Source of the DNA: Hydrangea macrophylla
Taxonomy: Eukaryota; Streptophyta; Magnoliopsida; Cornales; Hydrangeaceae
Assembly (NCBI GenBank): GCA_033977485.1
Contig: CM066984.1
Location: 26,371,001-26,435,000, forward strand
DNA: 64,000 nt
Reading direction: 5' to 3'
The stretch's first letter is position 1. Each line of letters opens with the position of its first letter. Position numbers and translations under genes: made by a program. A model generated the notes under the pieces. It did not search any database. It was not told the origin of the DNA and worked only from the letters and a program-made list of their open reading frames with translations. Below are positions 1 to 10,859 of this stretch, piece by piece.

Positions 1-531
1 AATTGAAAATCAAAGTGAAAAACAATCTCTAATTGTAAATTATCAATAAAAATCAAAGAGATTTGGATCTAACTATGTGAGTGTGTGAAGAACATGAGAG
101 GAAGAAGATGAGTGTTCTAATAAGTAGAAATAGAACTAAATTAGATCCAAATCTTATAGATCTATATATACAAAGTAGGAATTAGAGATGAACTATAGTG
201 TTTACCTCTTGGAGGATTCTCAATTACAAGACCAAAATTGATTTGAAGATCTTCTTCTTCAAGTGTTATTCAAGTGTTCTTCAAGCACTCATCCATGGAA
301 GTTGAGGGAGGCAATTGATGTTCAAATTGTGGTCTAATTAGCCTAAGTTAATCTAAATTCAATTCATAATTTTCTCTCTCTAGAATTCACCTAAATTGAA
401 AGTATATTCAAAGTATACTTATCTCTCTTGTATGTGCTTCTATGTGTGTTTGTATCTCCAAGTATATTCAAGTGTATCTCTTCCAAGTGTCTAGTGTGTT
501 AAGATGTGATCTCATATGAGATGTATGAGAT

Positions 532-542
532 CTTATATAGAG
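532..542 (-). promoter_or_regulatory. Putative LTR TATA box
   Basis: The minus strand reads CTCTATATAAG, a good plant TATA box, about 170 bp downstream of the inverted repeat at 714-764. Its role as the LTR promoter is inferred from position. Confidence 0.45.
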
Positions 543-713
543 TTTTGAAGACTTAGCTCTTAAGTTTCAGGGTTAAAACAGGATTTTTAGAGCTTAAAAG
601 AGGGTTAAAATGGCCATTTCGGAGCTTAAACGCAATTTCCAGGCAATTTCCTCGCAGTGGGAAGCTTCTAGAAGGGTCTGGAACTCAAAAAGCTCCGTGG
701 AGGACACAAATGG

Positions 714-764
714 AAGTGGCGGTTATGGTGGGACCCGCCACCCCCATACCCAAAACCGCCACTT
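714..764. repeat. Inverted repeat upstream of TATA
   Basis: Perfect 11-bp arms AAGTGGCGGTT (714-724) and AACCGCCACTT (754-764) are separated by 29 bp, with a shorter GGTGG/CCACC pair inside. The segment is GC-rich in AT-rich surroundings. Confidence 0.75.
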
Positions 765-1325
765 ACTATTTGGGTCCCTCTGGTCACCCACAAGCTCTGT
801 TTCAAATTTCATGCGCACTGCTTTTCCAGATTTTTGTAAAAATGCTTTTTGGTGTCCGAAATCGTCCGTTTACGTACCGTTGGAAAGCTGTCAGGTTGAA
901 TTTCAGTATAAAAATATTTCCAGAGGTTTTATAATGAGAATTGAAGTCCAATTGAAGTCCGGAAGTCCTCCGGAACTTTCGTCGTCTTTTTGAAATCAAA
1001 TGACGTCTTTTCCAAAATTGCTTTCAAATGTGCGTCGATTTCGAACTTTTCTTTAAAATTGAATCTCTGGATACCTAGAATACTGCGTTTAGAACACTTA
1101 ATGTTCATATAACCCTGAGAGAATATGAATTCTGAGAGATGATTTTGACAAAACCGGGATTTATCCATGGAAAAGGGCTTTTCTGAGCTTGAAGTCACTT
1201 TCCGAAGTCCGATCTTCTGATTGTGTGGAATCCAGTACCTTCCACGGGGTACTTTTCATCATCGAATCCTCCAAGACGTTGTCCACCCTAAATCCTATCA
1301 GTGTGGTCAAAATTGGGTGTCTACA

Positions 1326-2327
1326 ATGCTGAATCTTGATTATAAGATCACATCTCTTATATCATGCTTAGCTAAGCATCAGTGACCTTCTATGTATCCG
1401 AATTCATAAAATGTACGTTGATAATCCGATCATGTGATCCTTCTATCCAAAGTATTTTAAATCCATCTTTGAAAGTAAACGGATTTTTGCCATCTTTTTT
1501 CCAAAGTTTTCAACCACTCTTTCAAAAATCTTTGGAGTTAACTTTTTGATTAAAGCTTCAAACTAATATTTGTTAAAATCTATTTTCACAGGATCATCTT
1601 CAAAGGAAAAATCCAAAAATCATATGGGAATTGTTTTTGAAAGAAATGCTTTTAAAAGGAATTTCGAAACAAAGTTTCAACCAGATCATTTTTAATAAGA
1701 AATGTTGGGAATTATTTTCGGGAGAAGTGCTTTTCAAATGAACTTTAAAGCAAAATTTCAGTCATCTTTGTTAAGGAGTGTCCAAACATCATCATTTTCA
1801 AAAGAATTCTCAGGAATTATTTTCAAAAGATTTCATCATCCAAGAAATGCATTGCAAATGAATTTCAAAAATATTAAATACCCAATCCTTGAAAGTGTAG
1901 TGAAAATCACAATGAAAGGAGAAATTAGCGCACTTGACATGAGTGAGGATATTATGTGCTTATGTGTTTATATGTTAGGATTAGAATTTTTTTCATTTCT
2001 TTTACATATAGAATAGGCACACACACACACACGTACACACTTGCATTTAATATGTGTGACATATGTACGGTGCATGCATTAGCCACATCAAATCATCAAA
2101 GCATGAACATTTTGTCATTGCATTCATGTAGCATAAAAATTCACAACATCTTCTCTCCAATCAAGATCAAAATAGTACCTCAAAATTCCTCGCCTCTTGA
2201 CATCAATTTTGCATACGGACCTTTTTTCATTTATATTATGGATTTTTCGAAAGAGTGGAACAACCAGATCCCTTAGTAATGACACTTCTAATCTTCTTGG
2301 GTTCGTCTTTCTTGATTAGAAGAGAAC
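1326..2327. other. Unassigned AT-rich spacer
   Basis: No coding region is recognisable. It holds a diverged tandem repeat (1626-1890) and a short CA run near 2021-2040. It may be leader of the Tat relic that follows, but this is not shown by any motif. Confidence 0.4.
1626..1890 (+). repeat. Diverged tandem repeat, about three units
   Basis: The phrase GGAATTRTTTT, followed by a fragment like AGAAATGC...CAAATGAA, recurs from about 1626, 1707 and 1813. Units are 80-106 bp long and well diverged. Confidence 0.45.
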
Positions 2328-3316
2328 ATGGATCATCATGTTGAGATTGATCCACCAATCGCCTTGAGAGCTTTGGAGGAGAAAGTGAGCAAACTGCAGG
2401 CCATTGTTGAGCAAAAAGATTCAAGGGTGAAGCAATTGGAGAAGGTCATGCTTAAGTTCATTCAAATATCGAAAGATCAAATGGGTCATAATGAGGAAAA
2501 GATGTCAGCTGGAGAAGAGAATAATGGATCGCTCAAAGAAGCACCAACAACCATGTCCAAATCCAGCCATGCACCCAAGCCCAATTAATAACCAAAGCCC
2601 ATGTCCAAACCTAGCCTATCACCAAAGCCCATATCCAGGCCCAATCCCATCTAACCAAAGAGCCATTCCAAGCACATATCTGAACCCAAAAGCCAACTCA
2701 AGCTCAAAGTCAAATCCAAAATCAAGCCAAACCAGCAAGCCAAGAATATTCATCAACCTTGGTATGATGTTATCCATGGCCTTTGGTCACCTCATCAAGA
2801 GTGGTCACCTCAATCAAGCCAAACCAGCACACAAGGCCACCACCCAATCCATAGTCTCACAAATGTGATCTATCCTTGTACTGCGCCTACTACTAGACCC
2901 CTGGCCACACGACCAATTATTGCATGTAACTCTGCCATGATATCCAAGATCTCATTGAGCAGAAAATCATCACTCCTCCGCAGAACCCACCGAGAAACAT
3001 TTTACATGACATGCAGCCCTTTCAGTCCTAGCCATCACCGAGCACTCTCACGGGATTTATTGCCTCCACAAGTGTGCAACTACCAGTTGGCCCCGACCCA
3101 GTCAACAAGATAGAAAAAGGCATTGGCAATCCTTGGTATGAGTCAGATGAATATTATCCCGCTGAAAATTAGGCCATGAATATGGATGACATTTCTACAC
3201 ACATACTATTGGGGGAAGGCGAACCCGAAGATTCAAATGATGATAGTGAGATGATAGTGTTTGGAACTGCTGCTGCTAAACCAACTATGGATGCTATTAG
3301 AAACCTAATAAATTGA
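2328..3316 (+). pseudogene. Decayed Tat-like gag
   Basis: The frame opens with ATG at 2328 and encodes a charged, heptad-rich N-terminus (about residues 10-50, coiled-coil-like), then a Ser/Pro/Lys-rich stretch to about 2868. Another frame near 2890-2990 shows a degenerate zinc knuckle (CAYY, stop, GHTTNYC) followed by HDIQDLIEQ, the Tat-clade pattern of a knuckle just before a conserved I-Q-D-L-I stretch. It continues through NPWYESDEYYPAEN to a stop near 3316. The gag core between the two parts is missing and several stops are present. A Tat identity is well supported by the knuckle; the exact N-terminal join is inference. Confidence 0.55.
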
Positions 3317-5842
3317 AAATCATCTATGACACTCCAATTGTGATCAAGTCAAGTCTAGTCCGGTAATCGAGTCATGTCAAGGAGGAGTCAAGTGTCAAGT
3401 CTAGTCGAATCTCTGAGTCAATCAGCTATCAAGTTTATTTTCAAGTCTTTTTATCAAGTTGAGTGATGTAATCCTCCTTCTATTCGAGTTGAATAAAATC
3501 CATTATGCTTGGTTCAATGTGCATAGTTGTGAATAAATGGATCATTAAACTAAGAAAGGAAGAAAACAAAAATAAAACCACCTTTCAAATGATGATGGAA
3601 GATATTTTGTTGATAAATCTTTGCATTAAAAATGGATCCCCAAATGACAAAGAAAATTTTGTGCCAAAACCAAGGAGGAGTAGAGAATTGATTAGCTTTA
3701 CTTTAAGAATTTAAAGATGCTCTCGCTCAATCTCGAAAAATTGAACTTGGAACTTCAAGCTTGCTCACCATCCCCTTCTCCCAAATACCAAGCCTAAAAG
3801 ATGAGCGCATAGTCCAAATCCATAAACTTGGTTCTTGATGATGGTAGATAGATATTTTAAATGAACTTCTTGTTCAAAGAAAATAAGTGAGAAAAAGAAA
3901 AGAAGCTCGCTAGGATGAAAACCCGAAAGGGCGCCTAGGCAAAAGTTAAAGCACAAAAAAAAAGACAAAAAGAAAAGAAGCTCGCTAGGATGAAAACCCG
4001 AAAGGGCGCCTAGGCAAAAGTTAAAGTACAAAAAAAAAGAAAAAAAAAAGAAGAAAAAGAAATATGAGCTCGCTAGGATGAAAACCCGAAGGGCGCCTAA
4101 GCAAAAGTTAGAGCAAAAATAATATGCGTGTTGACTTCAAGACCTAAATCCTAACAAGTCAAAATCATGGAGAGAAAAAGAGATAATGAGGAATGAGAAA
4201 AGAAAAGGCAGAGAATAAATAAGATTGATAATTCTTGGGCGCTTCAAAGTACATCATTAGCACATGAATTATCTTAAGGCTTTGAGTTGTGCTAAACAAA
4301 GAAAATAAATTGGAAATGAAAAGAGAGAGATTTGAAAGTATCATTCAGTCTCAATTAATGAGTGGGCCTAAAACAATACAGAGATATCTTTGAGAAAAAC
4401 AAATTGAGATTTGAAGGGTTGATATTGCTTTGTGAGTAGATAGAGTATGAATTAAACATTATGCATTATGAGAGTTGTAAAGATTGATTGGCTAGTGAAA
4501 AGGTGAAAAGAATCAACCATCAAATAAAAAAGAAGAGAGAGGAAAAGAAGAAAAGAAAAAAAAAATGTGGGAAAATAGTCCATCATGCTATACAAGGGCT
4601 GCCACAAGTGACACGCAATCACCAGACATGAGTGGCAACATGGCTTGAAGAGCCTGTAATTCTTGAAGCCATATTCTTTCAAAACCTCCAGAATCCTTGA
4701 ACTACGTTCAACCTGATTCCCACTCGGGGATACATAGACAACCTGCTCGGTTCGGTCATCACCCTTACCACCTCATGGCATCTTTCTTTCGGTCCTTGGT
4801 CGAACTACTTTGGACCTGATTCCCGTTCAGGGATAACTAGGCGAACCTTACAAGGTTCTCAGTCCATAACCATCCCTAAACTGTAAGTATCACCATTCGT
4901 GCCGTTGGATTCCTTCCTTCAAAATAGGGGCAAACTTGTGTAAGTTTTCCTGAAACCATATATATATATATCACCAAACTAGGGGCAAACTTCGTTTGCT
5001 GAACACCTCATTTAATCCCAAAAGCAATGCCTTCAAGTCCTATTCAAACTAGGGGCGAAATTCGTTTGCCAAAATCGCTCCATGTCAGAGACAAGTTCTC
5101 AAGTAATCAAGTTTGTTTTGAATGGATTGAAATAGAATGTCTTTTATTCTCTAAGCTAAAGCACTAATTTGAAGCACACTCTCGATAGGAAAAGAATCAG
5201 CTAACTCGAAAAGGGAGAATCTTCAAAGTTTAGATTTATCAGTGAAGTACTACAATTGTAAGATGATGAATAAATGAAATGTGAGATAATACATTATTCA
5301 CGACGAAAGCCCATTGATTCATAATAATACAGAGTTTGAGTCAGTCGTATTGAGTAATTGCTTTGTCAAGTTTGTCTTCCTTTGATGAGTCAATAATGGT
5401 CTCAAATGTGTGGATTTAAGACGATGAATAAACGTTTGGAAATCATTCATGAGCATCCGAAGGCAATGCAAACAGGAGTATTAAACACTATCAGAACACA
5501 ATGCTAAAATGGAAATATGAAGGGTCCAAGAATAGGGGCATAGGTGGCTTCTCTCTTTCAAAAAAATTCGTTTTATTCCTTTCAAGGGTCCGCAGATGCA
5601 GGAAATCAATTTCTCCAAAGCTCACTTTCGTGGCAATTACCTTCGAAAGCCCATTCATATAACCCCTCTCATAAAAAGCCCACTTTTGTGGTGACCTCCA
5701 TTATAAGTCCACTTTTGTGGCGACCCCATTCAGTTTGCTTTTAAAATGGTTTCTTAATTTTCCTTTTAAAAACATTAAGTGGCGACTCTTTGTCTTTGAA
5801 AAATTGAAGAAATGTTTTAAACAAAAGTGGGCCCAAATGCCG
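3317..5842 (+). mobile_element. Tat-like 3' region and LTR debris
   Basis: The stretch has no intact gene. 3320-3720 resembles Tat 3' untranslated DNA, with a short frame ending at 3714. 3898-4110 is a tandem repeat. 4690-4870 holds two copies of a GAACTAC...GATTCCC...GGGATA phrase typical of Tat-clade LTRs; a single related copy is at 58517-58560. 4925-5085 has three copies of a phrase like AACTAGGGGCAAACTTCGTT. The end, GTGGGCCCAAATGCCGCTATCCACA at 5829-5842 region, matches the Tat LTR ends at 31366 (reverse strand) and 61861. A decayed GTGGCGAC phrase occurs near 5717 and 5782. Confidence 0.5.
3898..4110 (+). repeat. Tandem repeat, three units of 75-88 bp
   Basis: Each unit carries CTCGCTAGGATGAAAACCCG followed by a GGCGCCTA-containing tail and an A-rich tract. 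The CTCGCTAGGA start recurs at 3906, 3981 and 4069. Length differences lie mostly in the A-rich tract. Confidence 0.85.
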
Positions 5843-5845
5843 CTA

Positions 5846-8800
5846 TCCACAAAATGTTTTCCCTTTCCGTAGTTCCTTAGCTCCTTGGACTGAGCCACTA
5901 TCCCACTATTATCGCAGTTTAGCGTAATAGGTGACAATGACACTGGTACCACCTCGAGCTCTATAAGGAACTTCTTGAGCCAAACAACTTCCTTTATGGC
6001 TACATAAGCAGCCACATACTCAGCTTCTATAGTTGAGTCTGTAATACATTTTTGCTTAATGCTCGTCCAACTAACAGCACCACCTCCTAAGGTAAAGTGA
6101 TATCGAGATGTTGACTTCCTCGATCCTTATCTGACATAAAGTCTGATTTATTGTATCCCACTAGAATTAACTCACTACCGTCGTATATAAGCATGTAATC
6201 TTTAGTTCTTCTCAAGTACTTGAGAATGTGCTTAACGGCTATTTAATGCTCTGGACAAAGATTCGACTAATAATTGCTAACCATGCCAATGGCAAAACAG
6301 ATATCTGGTCTAGTGCATAACATTGCATATGTGAAACTTCCTACTACCAAAGCAGAAGGATCTCCTGTCATGTGATTCCTCTCTTCCTATGTCGTAGGAC
6401 ACTGGTTCTTAGAGAATATTAAACCATGCTTGAAAGGTCATAAAGCTTTCTTCGAATTATCAATGGAAAACCTAGTTATCACATTCTTGATATAACCAGC
6501 TTAAGATAATCCCATTTTCTTTCGCTTACGATCTCGAAAGAGCTTTGTCCCAAGGATTTAGCTTGCCTCTCTTAGATCCTTTATATTGAAAGTACTAGCT
6601 AGCCAAACCTTAACCGTTGACAATGCCGCTACATCATTCCTGATGAGTAGAGTGTCCTCAACATAAAGCACAAGAAAAGCCACCAGGGCCTTCACACTTC
6701 TTCTATACACAAGGTTCATCTAGATTCTGTATGAAACCAAATGATATGACCCCTTGGTCAAAATGAATGTTCCAACTCTTGGATATCTGCTTAAGCCCAT
6801 AAATGGACTTTTGGAACTTACATACTAATTTACCTTTCCCACTAGCTATGAACCCTTATGATTGCTGCATATATAGATGTCCTCCTTAAGATTTCCATTC
6901 AAGAATGCAGTCTTGACATCCATCTACCAGATCTCAAAATCTAGGTACACGGCAATGGATAAGAGTATTCTGATGGATTTGAGCATAGCTATCAGCGAGA
7001 AGGGTACAACATAGTCAATGCCCTCTCTTTGAGTATAACCTTTTGCTACAAGCTTTACTTTAAAGGTCTCAACCTTTTCATCAGATCCTCTTTCCTCTTG
7101 TAGACCCACTTACAGCCATTGGGTTTAATATTGGCTAGAAGTTCTACAAGATCCCAGACTTGATTGGAATCAATAGATTCAAATTCAGCCTTCATAGATT
7201 TAACCCAATGAGCTGAATCAACATTAGCCATTGCCTCTTCGTACATGGAGAGATCAGATTCAGATTCTATAGAGACAACTTTAAAAATTTCTCCTAAGAA
7301 CATGCATCTATCAGGCTGGCTGATAATCCTCCCACTACAATGAGGTACCAGTGTGGAAATGGGTAAAGATGTGGTGTTTTCTTATCTTACATCGCACTTT
7401 TAACTGTTAGAGGAATTGAGGGGCTCTCCATCTATTTCTCTCAGATCTATCATTTCTTTAGGTTTATAGTTCATGATATAATCATCCTCCAAGAAAATAA
7501 CATTTGTACTAACAAACACTTTCTGTTCTCTGGGATCATAAAAATGCCATCCATAAGTACCCTTTGGATACCTTACAAAGTAATATACTTCTAATCTTAA
7601 TTTATAATTTGTTCATCTTTCCTTTAGCATATGTGCTGGACACCCCTATATCCGAAGTTGTTGCAAAGAGGGCTTGTGTCCAATCCATATCTCCCATGGT
7701 GTCTTAGGAACGGATTTGCTTGAAACAAGATTTAGTAAGTACACAGCAGTTTCAAAAGCATGACCCCAATGAAATAATGGCAACTCAGAAAAACTCATCA
7801 TCGACCTAGTCATGTCTAAACGAGTCCAGTTTCTTCTCTCTGCTACACCGTTCTGCTGAGGTATACCAGGTGTAGTCAACTATGACAGAATCCTATTCTG
7901 TACAAGGTGATCAATAAACTCATTAGAGAGGTACTCTCTACCTCGATCAGATCGAATGGCCTTGATATTTGTGACCAATTGCTTCTCTACTCCAGTCCTA
8001 AACTCTTTAAACTTTTCAAAGGCTTCAGAATTTTGCTACATTAGGTACACATATCCATACCTAGAGTGGTAATTGGTAAATGTAATGAAATACTCATAAT
8101 CACCTCTAGCTCTAATATTTATTGGTCCACACACATCAGTATGAACTAATTATAATAATGCATTGGTCTTGTTGCCCTTTGCATAAAAGCGCCTTTTGGT
8201 TATTTTACCCTCTAAGCATGACTCACAGACTTTCATTAGTTCGAGAACCAAATTGCCTAAGATCCCTTCTTTGACTAGTCTGCCAATCCTATTTAGATTG
8301 ATATGGCCAAGCCTCATGTGCCAAAGCCTTGTTGGATCAGTGGAAACTTCCTTTCTTTTATATGGTACAATTACCACTGAGTTATTAAGTTTCATATTAG
8401 AATCATTAGAAATACTTGGAGTGATCACATACAAGTCGTTAGTTTTAACAACATAACATATAAAGGAACCATTTCCTTTAATGACAACATCAATTTGAAA
8501 ATAAAAAGAATAACCTTTATTCGATAAATTAGTAACTAAAATTAAATTAAGTCTCATCAAAGGGATGTAAAGTATATCTGATAAAACTAAAGTCTCATTG
8601 TCCTCAAATTCTAAAACTACCATTCCTATAATAACCGTGAAAATGGTTGCGCTAGGTCCCAGAGTCAGCACGATCTCCCTATCACTGCATTTTCTAGTAG
8701 ATCTGAACCCTTACAATGAATTATAGATATGGTTAGTCGTACCAGAATCAATGCACCAAGTGTTTGAAACATCCGTTATAAAACTTACTTCAATCATTAA
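5846..8800 (-). pseudogene. Copia pol fragment without LTRs
   Basis: Reverse-strand frames give, in order from 8800 down: the protease neighbourhood, GAG-preintegrase (8150-8671, [18 protein letters not shown], then CESCLEGK), integrase (7646-7879, NGVAERRN), the integrase tail, RT (6924-7303, CKWVYKRKED then FKVKLVAKGYTQREGIDY) and the RNase H end (5701-6015, AIKEVVWLKKFL). It matches the copia-1 polyprotein of this window along its length, so it is a relative of that family. Gag and both LTRs are absent, and there are many stops and shifts. The RT active site reads YVED (6654-6665) instead of YVDD. Homology stops sharply near 8800 and 5846, where Tat and chromovirus LTR sequence abut. Confidence 0.85.
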
Positions 8801-8857
8801 ACTAAAGTTCTACAGAAACAACAGAAATATGAACTAGATACAACTATCTTCAACTCT

Positions 8858-9037
8858 TCAACTAGCATAAAGGTAGTCGTTAGCATAACAGCCTTCTCTA
8901 GCATATTCGACATCTATGTGGCCACCCTCTGCATAATCCCCCTCCGGGCAGTAGCCATCATCGTACACATCATTGCATGTATTGTTAAGGACAGGGTAGT
9001 CTGGACAGGGAACATCCAGGCAATAAAGGCCGTCAGC
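8858..9037 (-). other. Short Cys/Tyr/acidic open frame in LTR
   Basis: A 59-codon frame without ATG lies between a TAA at 9038-9040 and a TGA at 8858-8860. It is rich in Cys, Tyr, Asp and Gly, with phrases LNNTCNDVYDDGYCPEGDYA and EYAREGCYANDYLYAS. The composition is unlike the surrounding AT-rich DNA. I do not recognise the peptide; it may be chance, or part of a longer decayed frame in the LTR. Confidence 0.3.
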
Positions 9038-9257
9038 TTACAGAAAGCTGAGTGAGAACTAATTAACATAGTCTCATAGAAATAACATAATTACACGTCG
9101 TGAACGATGTACAGTCATGATATTAATAATATCCTTTCCTCTTTTATTGAAACACATCATTAATCAATTTTCCTCGTTTATCAACTCTAAAACTGAATAT
9201 ACAAAAATCCCAACTGACTATCTCGTACTGATTATATCATCATGACATACTAGTGTT

Positions 9258-9565
9258 CTTATTCACTGCTTTTAAGAACCCTTACTGTTCACCACTTTTA
9301 AGAACTTTTACGAACACCATACATCATTCTCATATAACAACTAGTCTATGGTCGTACCATGTACTCTTGTTCACTGCTTTTTAGGAACTCTTGTTGTTCA
9401 CCGCTGTTAAGAAAGCTTGTGAGTATTGTACACACATAGTTCTGGTAAATATAAACTATAGGCATGCCACAACTACTCTTATTCACCACTTTTAATAACG
9501 CTTACTATTCACTGCTTCTAAGAACGCTTGCGAGTACTGTACACCCATAGCTTCCACGATTCTGG
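9258..9565 (-). repeat. Diverged tandem repeat, about 110 bp period
   Basis: CTTRTTCACTGCTTTTAAGAAC-like blocks start at 9258, 9366 and 9478, and each is followed by a second half-block and a GTACAC-type phrase. The periods are 108 and 112 bp. It lies in the downstream half of the chromovirus LTR. Confidence 0.7.
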
Positions 9566-9893
9566 TTAAATCCTTATTACACGCTTATCGGATTCAACCT
9601 GAGCGAATCATCAGCTCGACTACACAACCTTGAACATAACCAATATACCACTGACTTAGTCAGCAGACTATCCCATTTTACTCACTATTATAACTTATCT
9701 TGTTATCGTGTCGTATTAATACCAATGTTTCGAACTCGACTACGTTACTCACCACAATTATCTCAATAATCTCATTATTATATCCCATTACCTTGTAATC
9801 CATAATGTCGCATAATAGGAACATGAATTATCGATTAAATAGTAATATATTATGAATATAAACTAAAAGGAAAGCATCTAAGTTCTGCTAGGG

Positions 9894-10056
9894 TTCGATC
9901 TATTGAAGTCCTCTTAATCACTTGAAGAAAGTGAAGTTTGATTGATTGAAGTATGCTCGATCGATTAAAGTGGTGATGGTCTCGATCGATTGAAGTCATT
10001 TTGATGGATTGAGATTCAGTGTGTTCGATCAATTGAACTTAGTTCGATTGCTCGAA
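9894..10056. repeat. Palindrome cluster, transcribed side of chromovirus LTR
   Basis: About eight copies of a degenerate self-complementary 14-mer are spaced 15-25 bp apart, for example TTCGATCTATTGAA, CTCGATCGATTGAA, TTCGATCAATTGAA and TTCGATTGCTCGAA. In element sense the cluster begins about 410 bp downstream of the TATA box at 10467-10474. Confidence 0.8.
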
Positions 10057-10466
10057 CTTCGTCTTCTGCAGGTTCTGGCAGTAAACGTCTAGAATCTGTT
10101 AGGGGGTGTTTGGGTGCTTTTCAAATATACCAAACTCGTAAAACATTGTGACTAAGTTACTGAGTGAGTTTGGAACTCACTGAACGATCGTACGGGCGCG
10201 TTTGGCTCGCTTGAGCTCCGAGCTTTCACTCCAATGACCTCCTCTCTCTTTCTCTATCTTTCTCTGTCTCCTTCTCTAATTGTCTTATTCTTCATTTCCT
10301 TTTCTTCTTCTTCTTTTTATTCTTCTTCTCTGTCCTAACTTAATATATTTATGTGTGTGTAGATATATATATGGGTGTATGTATGTGTATATATATAAAA
10401 CACAAGCACATAACTTTCTCTAAACTCTTGGTTTAGCAAAACACACACAAGCACACAAGCACAATG

Positions 10467-10474
10467 TATATATA
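10467..10474 (-). promoter_or_regulatory. Putative chromovirus LTR TATA box
   Basis: The minus strand reads CTCTATATATACA. It lies about 70 bp downstream, in element sense, of the palindrome cluster at 10542-10733. The related LTR at 62376 has CCCTATATATACC in the same relative place (62634). Confidence 0.5.
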
Positions 10475-10476
10475 GA

Positions 10477-10492
10477 GGGGGGGGGGGGGGGG
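10477..10492 (+). repeat. G16 homopolymer
   Basis: Sixteen consecutive G residues directly beside the putative TATA box; C16 in element sense. The related LTR at 62376 has only short C/T tracts here, so the run probably expanded locally. Confidence 0.95.
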
Positions 10493-10541
10493 CACAAGTG
10501 GCTATCTTTGTGTGAAACCTGGAAATCTCATGATTACAGGT

Positions 10542-10733
10542 TCCATCGCTCGAAGTGTGATTGATCGCTCGAGAGAAGATTGGTGGGCTTTGATAGATTG
10601 AACAGGGGTTTGATCCATTGAAGTAGGGACCACATCATAAATTCATGTTGGTAGGGTTTTGATCAATTGAACAGGGTTCGATCGCTTGAACATTGAAATG
10701 CTTGATCGCTCAAACTAACTTCGATCCATTGAA
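10542..10733. repeat. Palindrome cluster upstream of TATA, chromovirus LTR
   Basis: About seven or eight copies of the TTCGATCGATCGAA-type motif in degenerate form, such as TTGATCGCTCGAG, TTGATCCATTGAA, TTGATCAATTGAA, TTCGATCGCTTGAA and TTCGATCCATTGAA. The outer TTYGAT and TYGAA half-sites are kept best. Confidence 0.8.
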
Positions 10734-10859
10734 GTGGAATCTCTATGCATAAATAATTATTGAAAATACAGGTATTACATGATCCACCACTCATTAGTGA
10801 TTTTGTCCTCGAAATCGAAAACATACAAGGTATAAAACAAAAATAAAAACTTCTCAAGC

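Larger units (their letters stand above)
1..1325 (-). mobile_element. Tat-like gypsy LTR, 5' part, cut by window edge
   Basis: Read on the minus strand, the segment opens at 1325 with TGTAGACACCCAATTTTGAC, the usual start of plant Tat-clade LTRs. It runs off the left end of the window. Positions 60-130 resemble the reverse complement of the Tat LTR near 59700-59780, which supports family and strand. A TATA-like site lies at 532-542 with a hairpin-forming inverted repeat upstream at 714-764. No clear polypurine tract precedes 1325. The open frames here (for example 610-993) are not conserved proteins. Confidence 0.6.
8801..10779 (-). mobile_element. 3' LTR region of chromodomain gypsy element
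   Basis: On the minus strand, TGTAATACCTGTATTTTC begins at 10779 just after the chromodomain reading frame. A close match, TGTAATACCTTGTATTTTT, opens the LTR piece at 62376. In sense order come a palindrome cluster (10733-10542), a C run, a TATA box, GT- and GA-rich DNA, a second palindrome cluster (10056-9894), a diverged tandem repeat and a short open frame. The LTR end near 8801-8870 is not defined; the copia fragment abuts it. Confidence 0.65.
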
